From the NCBI GenBank assembly GCA_035764445.1, contig DASTZF010000012.1, positions 1 to 7,642 of the forward strand: a DNA stretch of 7,642 bases, given 5' to 3'. Position 1 is the first letter of the stretch, and the number at the start of each line of letters is the position of its first letter. Below the pieces are notes generated by a model. That model ran no database searches and was not told where the DNA came from. It worked only from the letters and a program-made list of their open reading frames with translations. Source of the stretch: JAEUPI01 sp035764445 (GTDB lineage: Bacteria > Pseudomonadota > Gammaproteobacteria > Burkholderiales > Burkholderiaceae_C). Below are positions 6,382 to 7,642 of this stretch, in pieces. Both the position numbers and the translations under genes were made by a program.

Positions 6382-6621
6382 TTGGACGACGACGCGACAT
6401 CCGCGCACCGTTCGAGGAGCGGTGCAAGCAGCTCCGGCCTCACGAACCAAAAAGGCATTCGCATCGCGCTAGCAGCGTGCGTCGGCTTGGTATTCGTCGG
6501 CGCCGCATTCATCACCGATGAACCGTTGATCCTGCTGGTCGGCACGTTGCCCATCGCGTGGGTGGCGGTCGAGTTCTGCTGGGTCGCGTCGGGTGCATCG
6601 CGCGACCGCGACGCGTCCTAG
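6382..6621 (+). CDS. Small two-helix membrane protein, family not recognised
   Basis: This 79-residue protein has a polar, serine-rich N-terminus (residues 1-25), a first hydrophobic helix at about 27-44 (IRIALAACVGLVFVGAAFI) and a second at about 48-68, joined by a very short acidic turn (TDEP), then a charged tail. Both ends are therefore predicted on the same side of the membrane, probably the cytoplasm. The start is a TTG supported by AGGGAG at 6371-6376, 5 nt away; no ATG in the same frame gives the whole protein. Third codon positions are G/C-rich in the hydrophobic part, in favour of real coding. It lies 126 nt after the oxidoreductase on the same strand and may be co-transcribed. Nothing points to a specific function. 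Confidence 0.5.
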   Translation: MDDDATSAHRSRSGASSSGLTNQKGIRIALAACVGLVFVGAAFITDEPLILLVGTLPIAWVAVEFCWVASGASRDRDAS

Positions 6622-6777
6622 GCAGCGGGCGCGACCCCTCGCGATAGCGCGTTCCGGCTAGCACGTCGGTCCGATTGTCCGATCGAGTGCCGACATAGAC
6701 ATTGGCGGCGAGGGGTACAAGCCTGTGGACCTCCGTGATGGCCGGCACGCAGCCTCGGCCGAGCACGAGGATCGATC
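6622..6777. other. Intergenic stretch before the putative lipoprotein
   Basis: No gene is supported. TCCGAT occurs twice within 14 bases near 6670-6683, and GTCGG at 6665-6669 pairs with CCGAC at 6690-6694 to give a weak inverted repeat. TTGTCC followed after 15 nt by TAGACA is a poor sigma-70-like pair that might start a transcript towards the lipoprotein gene. None of these is strong. Confidence 0.25.
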
Positions 6778-7143
6778 ATGATCGCCCGTTCACACTCTTC
6801 ACTTGCCACGTCGCAGTATTCGCCGGCACGCCCCATGGAGGGACTCGGGCACAGGACGGCACGCCCCTGGGCCGCATGGGCGCTGCGCGCGCTGGTGTGC
6901 GCTGGCCCTCTGGTCGGCTGCGGCGACGTCGACCACCCGACGGGCGTAGACAGCAGCGTCCGCTCCGCGGCGGTGTCGGATGCTCGACCGGCGCGGCCGC
7001 CCCGAGCCGAAGTGTCCGCCGAGCAGGCCTCGCGGGCCAAGCTCTTCTCGGCCGAAGAAGGCCCTGCGCCAGACCGCGCAACCGCGGAACTGATGTGGAT
7101 GCTGAACCTCAACGGCGAGGCTGCCGGCACCTTCGCGCCCTAG
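6778..7143 (+). CDS. Short putative lipoprotein, family not recognised
   Basis: This frame encodes 121 residues. A hydrophobic stretch at about 32-47 (AAWALRALVCAGPLVG) ends in LVGC, which fits a lipobox with C48 as the lipidated cysteine, followed by GDVD. The +2 residue would be glycine, which does not signal inner-membrane retention, so an outer-membrane anchor is possible. The rest is polar and alanine/proline-rich with no known domain; the C-terminal part (TAELMWMLNLNGEAAGTF) looks most protein-like. The ATG at 6778 has GAGGA at 6767-6771, 6 nt upstream. An internal ATG at 6835 would give a more normal signal length, with the lipid cysteine at 29, but has a weak ribosome site; codon usage before it is also less biased. 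The gene converges on metK. Other frames here give arginine-rich, less plausible products. It may be a lineage-specific gene. Confidence 0.45.
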   Translation: MIARSHSSLATSQYSPARPMEGLGHRTARPWAAWALRALVCAGPLVGCGDVDHPTGVDSSVRSAAVSDARPARPPRAEVSAEQASRAKLFSAEEGPAPDRATAELMWMLNLNGEAAGTFAP

Positions 7144-7215
7144 TCTTGGGCGCTACCGCAAGCCGCAGCCCTGCCAGGCGGCGGCCTTGGGGTGGCAGCG
7201 CGGCGCGTCGCGGGC
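7144..7215. other. Gap between convergent lipoprotein gene and metK
   Basis: These 72 nt separate two converging genes. CTGCCA at 7171-7176 pairs with TGGCAG at 7193-7198 around a 16-nt, G/C-rich loop that can itself pair, so a bidirectional hairpin is possible. There is no U-run on either strand, so an intrinsic terminator is not supported; Rho-dependent ending is an option. Confidence 0.25.
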
Positions 7216-7642
7216 TTACAGCCCGGCTGCGGCACGCAGTGCCGCAGCTTTATCGGTCCTCTCCCACGTGAACTCAGGCTCTTCGCGACCGAAGTGCCCA
7301 TACGCCGCGGTCTTCTCGTAGATCGGGCGCAGCAGGTCGAGCATCTGGATGATGCCCTTGGGACGCAGGTCGAAGTGCTCGTTGACCAGCGCGGCGATCT
7401 TCTCGTCGCTGAGCTTGCCGGTGCCTTCGGTGTAGACGGTCACGTTCATCGGCTTGGCGACACCGATCGCGTACGCCACCTGTACCTGGCACTGGCGCGC
7501 GATGCCGGCCGCGACGATGTTCTTGGCGACGTAGCGCGCTGCGTAGGCGGCCGAGCGGTCGACCTTGCTCGGGTCCTTGCCGCTGAACGCGCCGCCGCCG
7601 TGCGGGCAGGCGCCGCCGTAGGTGTCGACGATGATCTTGCGG
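7216..7642 (-). CDS. metK: S-adenosylmethionine synthetase, C-terminal part (5' end outside window)
   Basis: This enzyme makes S-adenosylmethionine from methionine and ATP, releasing phosphate and diphosphate, in the cytoplasm. About 141 C-terminal residues of the roughly 390-residue protein are present. The first readable part, KIIVDTYGGACPHGGGAF followed by SGKDPSKVDRSAAY, contains the glycine-rich third signature (GGGAFSGKD) and its lysine/aspartate active-site residues. Next comes AYAIGVAKPMNVTVYTEGTG, then HFDLRPKGIIQMLDLLRPIY and TAAYGHFGREEPEFTWE, all strongly conserved in MetK. The stop is TAA at 7216-7218 and the end (AAALRAAAGL) is normal. The variant matches what is expected for Burkholderiales. 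The start, and any S-adenosyl-compound riboswitch or promoter, lie beyond the right edge. Identification is secure. Confidence 0.97.
   Translation of the reverse strand, partial: RKIIVDTYGGACPHGGGAFSGKDPSKVDRSAAYAARYVAKNIVAAGIARQCQVQVAYAIGVAKPMNVTVYTEGTGKLSDEKIAALVNEHFDLRPKGIIQMLDLLRPIYEKTAAYGHFGREEPEFTWERTDKAAALRAAAGL

Noticed and set aside
4999..6450. Minus-strand open frame of about 480 codons opposite the FAD oxidoreductase
   Set aside because: It is a typical high-GC antisense shadow; the plus-strand frame carries clear FAD-binding motifs and a strong ribosome site.
6618..7130. Minus-strand open frame opposite the lipoprotein gene
   Set aside because: Composition is S/R/A-rich with no signal, helix or motif; the plus-strand frame has a lipobox and a ribosome site.
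1..7642. Mobile elements, CRISPR arrays, tRNA or rRNA genes
   Set aside because: No transposase or integrase frame, no regularly spaced repeat-spacer units and no tRNA or rRNA sequence was seen on either strand.

Overview
The window looks like chromosomal DNA from a high-GC betaproteobacterium, most likely of the order Burkholderiales. The best support is the C-terminal part of S-adenosylmethionine synthetase at the right edge, whose sequence fits the Comamonadaceae/Burkholderiales form. Strong G/C preference at third codon positions and a TRAP-type carboxylate transporter next to a hybrid-kinase/LuxR-regulator pair agree with this. The taxonomy comes from recalled family sequences, not from a search.

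Layout. (1) Positions 1-1721, minus strand: a TRAP transporter operon. dctP (substrate-binding protein) comes first, then a gap of about 230 nt holding a coding-like tail with no start codon, then dctQ (small permease), which runs off the left edge; the large permease dctM is probably just outside. (2) Positions 1722-1818: the dctP control region, with three tandem 13-bp units and a perfect 12-bp palindrome, probably an operator. (3) Positions 1819-4836: a divergent two-component pair, a LuxR/NarL-type response regulator on the minus strand and a membrane-bound PAS hybrid histidine kinase on the plus strand, sharing a 177-nt intergenic region. (4) Positions 4879-6255: an FAD-linked oxidoreductase of the VAO/PCMH type, 42 nt behind the kinase and probably in its operon. 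(5) Positions 6256-7215: a loosely packed segment with a small two-helix membrane protein and a short putative lipoprotein, both without recognised family. (6) Positions 7216-7642, minus strand: the C-terminal part of metK.

How the genes may work together. The TRAP genes should import a carboxylate or similar organic anion, under a DNA-binding regulator not in the window. The kinase and regulator have all the residues needed for a phosphorelay, and the regulator is the likely output partner of the kinase. The oxidoreductase behind the kinase is a candidate target or signal modifier. No mobile element, CRISPR array, tRNA or rRNA was seen. No clearly new system is visible; the most unusual items are the 13-bp repeat operator, the orphan coding tail between dctP and dctQ, and the kinase-oxidoreductase pairing.
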